Source: Pavlovales sp. CCMP2436 (taxonomy: Eukaryota > Haptophyta > Pavlovophyceae > Pavlovales). Taken from it: a stretch of 15,974 nt of DNA. Below, one piece after another: positions 14,063 to 15,974 of this stretch. The notes below the pieces were generated by a model that saw only the letters and a list, made by a program, of their open reading frames with translations, was not told the origin of the DNA and ran no database searches. The position numbers and the translations under genes are program-made. Numbering within the stretch: the first letter of the stretch is position 1; each line of letters opens with the position of its first letter. Where the stretch lies: NCBI GenBank assembly GCA_026770615.1, contig MU631419.1, positions 239,754 to 255,727 of the forward strand. Direction: 5' to 3'.

Positions 14063-15956
14063 CTAGACCTGCGACCGCGTGAGGAAGTGCTCGAACTCGT
14101 GTACGTTGATCGCGGCGTTGTCGTCCTCGCCGAAGATCTCGTTGAGCATCGAGTCGACCTCGTCCACCGACAAGCCCATGGGCAGGCCCTGTAGGAACTC
14201 GCGGAACTCGCGCAGGTTGATCTCGCCCGAGTTGTCCTTGTCGAGCATGGTGAACATCTCGCTGGCCAGCGCTGCCGCGTCGAGCACGGGCGCGTCGTCG
14301 TCGTCGGCCATCACGGCGCAGAACTCCTCGAAGCTCACCTGCCCGTCGTCCTGCGCGTTTTGTTTTGTTTTTTTTGTTTTTGGTGGTGGTTGTTGGTGTT
14401 GTTCATATACAGCATGTGTGTGTGTGAGGGTGTGGCTGACTGGTGGCTGCGGGTGGGTGGGTGGGGGGGGGGGGGGGGGTCTGGCGCGTACCCCCGTGTC
14501 CATCTCGAGGATGAGGCGCTCGGCCTCGGCCTGTTCCACGTGCTGGCCAAGGTCGCGCAACAGGTTGAAGAGCTCCTTCGAGTCGATCGAGCCGGACTGG
14601 TCCTCGTCGAAGAGCTTGAAGGCCTCGTACAGGTCCGCCTTCTGCTTGGGGTCGATCATCTTGGGCTTATGCGCCTCGCGGTCCGTGGCGTTGAGCTTCT
14701 TGAGGCGGCGCAGCTGCGACTGCAGCGCGGCGAGGACCTTGATGGTCTTGAGCGAGGTCTCGAGCTTCACCTCGCGGATGGTCTGGTCGATCACCTTGCC
14801 GCGCTTGAGCAGCGCCACGGACGTGATGAGCGTCAGCCGCGGAAGGACGGGCGAGATGAGGTAGCACGTGATCACGACGGTGGAGAGGCAGACGGGCAGC
14901 AGGTACTGCACGTGCGTGTCAAACATGATGGGCATGAAGACCACAAAGAGTCCGACCATGTAGATGGCGGCGATCAGCAGCGTGGTGCGCAGCACGTGCA
15001 CGAGGAAGCCGGGCCCCTGCGCGCCGAAGGGGAAGAGCTGCTCGTGCTTCGACGCGCCCTTGGTTGGCGTCTGCGACTCGTACACGGGCATCGAGCCGCG
15101 GTGGCCGGTGAGCACCTGCCGCACGTTGCTCGCCGAGGGGGGCGAGAGCTGCGACTGGATGCGCCGCGTCACGATCACCAGCCACATCATCACGCACGCG
15201 ATGATCACGCCCATACCCGTCAGGATCACGCACGAGCCCATGTCGCCCGCTTTGGCGAACGAGCCGTAGGCTAGCACCATGAAGAACGCAACCACCAGCC
15301 AGGTCACCTCGTGCACCACCACCACGTTCGTCAGTGTCTCTGCCAGCGAGTTGTCCAGGTAGCGGCCGAAGTCGAAGTTATTGTTGATCTGCGAGTTCTT
15401 GCGCCCCTCCCCGTTGGTAGCTCCCCAGATGAAGCGCGCGCGCAGCAGCATGTACTGGTGCAGCTCCTGGCTCTCCGGGATGTCGGTGGTGGCCTCGCCG
15501 TCGTCGCCCACCTGTTGAGAAAAGAAAGTTTATTCAGTTAAGAGGAGGATTATTGAGTTGCCCTGTCCGGCCGGCTAGAGACCCCTGTTGGGAATCGTGG
15601 CCGAGGGAAGGAGATAGCAGCCGCCCCCGTGAAAAGGGGCAGGTTCGGCGAGCTGCGTACACAGTGCACGTAATTCTAATTTTATCCCTTTTTATTCCCG
15701 TACCCCGTAGATGCTCGTTCCCTGCGCCTACCCGACGCTGCGAACCAATTAACTTCTGTATTGAAATTTAATCACTCCCTGGCGCATCAATAGGGATAAG
15801 CGAGATATTGGCAATATTTTATATTTTTTATACCTCGATGTCCATGTCGTCCTCCCGGTGCATCACCCCGTCAAAGCCCACCGGGATGCGCCCGCCGCCG
15901 TTGTACCGCCACTCGAGGTATTCGTCGCGCGGCATGGGCAGCACGGGCGGCTTCAC
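14063..15956 (-). CDS. MLO-family membrane domain fused to four EF-hands (5' end outside the window)
   Basis: Spliced minus-strand gene with exons 15956-15834 (possibly starting further right), 15511-14492 and 14350-14063; the junctions are phase 0. Residue numbers run from 15511. The block LLRARFIW...NNFDFGRYLDNSL (22-55) aligns with the MLO-family motif preceding a membrane helix (plant MLO: FDFHKY). Four hydrophobic segments follow, near 64-84, 93-115, 168-195 and 203-237, like the C-terminal half of the seven-helix MLO fold. A basic helical linker (about 238-285) leads to EF-hand loops DEDQSGSIDSKE (302-313), DTG/DDGQVSFEE (split by an intron), DKDNSGEINLRE and a degenerate GEDDNAAINVHE. 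Plant MLO tails bind calmodulin; here EF-hands occupy that place. The role as a calcium-regulated plasma-membrane protein is inference. Confidence 0.78.
14351..14491 (-). other. 141-nt intron inside EF-hand 2, readable in frame
   Basis: The donor is GGG|GTACGC and the acceptor CGCGCAG|GACGAC. Removal restores the 12-residue loop DTGDDGQVSFEE. Retained, it adds 47 residues without a stop, a proline/histidine/lysine-rich low-complexity insert. On the coding strand it begins with a long C-run (complement of the G-run at 14461-14479) and ends A-rich, so the usual pyrimidine tract near the acceptor is missing. Confidence 0.8.
14461..14479. repeat. Poly-G/poly-C tract in the intron
   Basis: The sequence is GT followed by a run of 17 G, next to GGGT repeats at 14450-14462. 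It is low complexity, prone to length variation, and able in principle to form G-quadruplex structures. Confidence 0.8.
15512..15833 (-). other. 322-nt intron of the MLO/EF-hand gene
   Basis: The donor is ATCGAG|GTATAA and the acceptor TTTTCTCAACAG|GTGGGC, with a clear pyrimidine tract before the acceptor. It is phase 0 and AT-richer than the flanking exons. It contains in-frame stops immediately after the donor (GTA TAA), so it must be spliced. Confidence 0.82.
15834..15956 (-). other. Upstream exon of the MLO/EF-hand gene (41 codons)
   Basis: It reads VKPPVLPMPRDEYLEWRYNG and on to DDMDIE, joining in phase 0 to VGDDGEATTD of the next exon. It corresponds to the cytoplasmic loop before the LLRARFIW block of MLO. 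CCACGCAG directly upstream (15957-15964) could be a splice acceptor, but the frame is also open to the window edge, so the exon may be longer. Confidence 0.65.
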
Positions 15957-15974
15957 CTGCGTGGACAATGGGGG

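Noticed and set aside
14360..15274. 304-codon plus-strand frame opposite the MLO/EF-hand gene
   Set aside because: It is the antisense of a GC-rich coding exon, rich in Arg, His, Glu and Leu as expected for a shadow frame. The minus strand has clear domains and splice sites.

Overview
The window is nuclear DNA from a GC-rich eukaryote, probably a protist or microalga. The signs are GT-AG introns in the gene at the right edge, an N-terminally anchored mARC-type molybdenum enzyme, an MLO-family membrane protein and a Ty1/Copia retrotransposon. The lineage cannot be fixed from sequence alone. There are no bacterial-style operons.

Layout. Positions 1-529 are unique flank rich in ACGGAT words, with fold-back potential. 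Positions 530-11088 are a nested stack of mobile elements. The outermost is a small non-autonomous element, about 1.35 kb once the inner insertion is removed. It has ~450-bp terminal inverted repeats built from short GATCC-rich tandem repeats and a trinucleotide-repeat core. Its right inverted repeat was split by a 9.2-kb Copia element (1501-10704, minus strand) flanked by a perfect 5-bp GCTTA duplication. The Copia element holds gag, protease, integrase, reverse transcriptase and RNase H in canonical Copia order, all broken by frameshifts and by TAA, TAG and TGA codons. It is itself interrupted between gag and protease by a 1.29-kb element with 15-bp inverted termini (7091-8378), which contains a 177-bp fold-back unit (7120-7296).

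The Copia LTR is unusual. The intact 3' copy (1501-2373) is one long imperfect palindrome with a perfect 28-bp centre. The 5' copy (9985-10704) has lost that centre, holds a nine-unit 42-bp minisatellite instead, and lacks its inner end.

Positions 11096-12298 are non-coding and carry an imperfect ~280-bp fold-back, a strong 18-bp stem-loop and short satellites. Positions 12299-13372 are an intact, intronless mARC-like MOSC gene on the plus strand. It converges on a minus-strand gene (stop at 14063, continuing off the right edge) that joins the C-terminal half of an MLO membrane domain to four EF-hands. One EF-hand loop is interrupted by a 141-nt intron that contains no in-frame stop.

The two host genes do not obviously act together. 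One is an expected mitochondrial or membrane N-reductase, the other a putative calcium-responsive membrane protein. The most notable items are the palindromic LTR with its satellite-bearing partner, the nested element stack, and the MLO plus EF-hand fusion.
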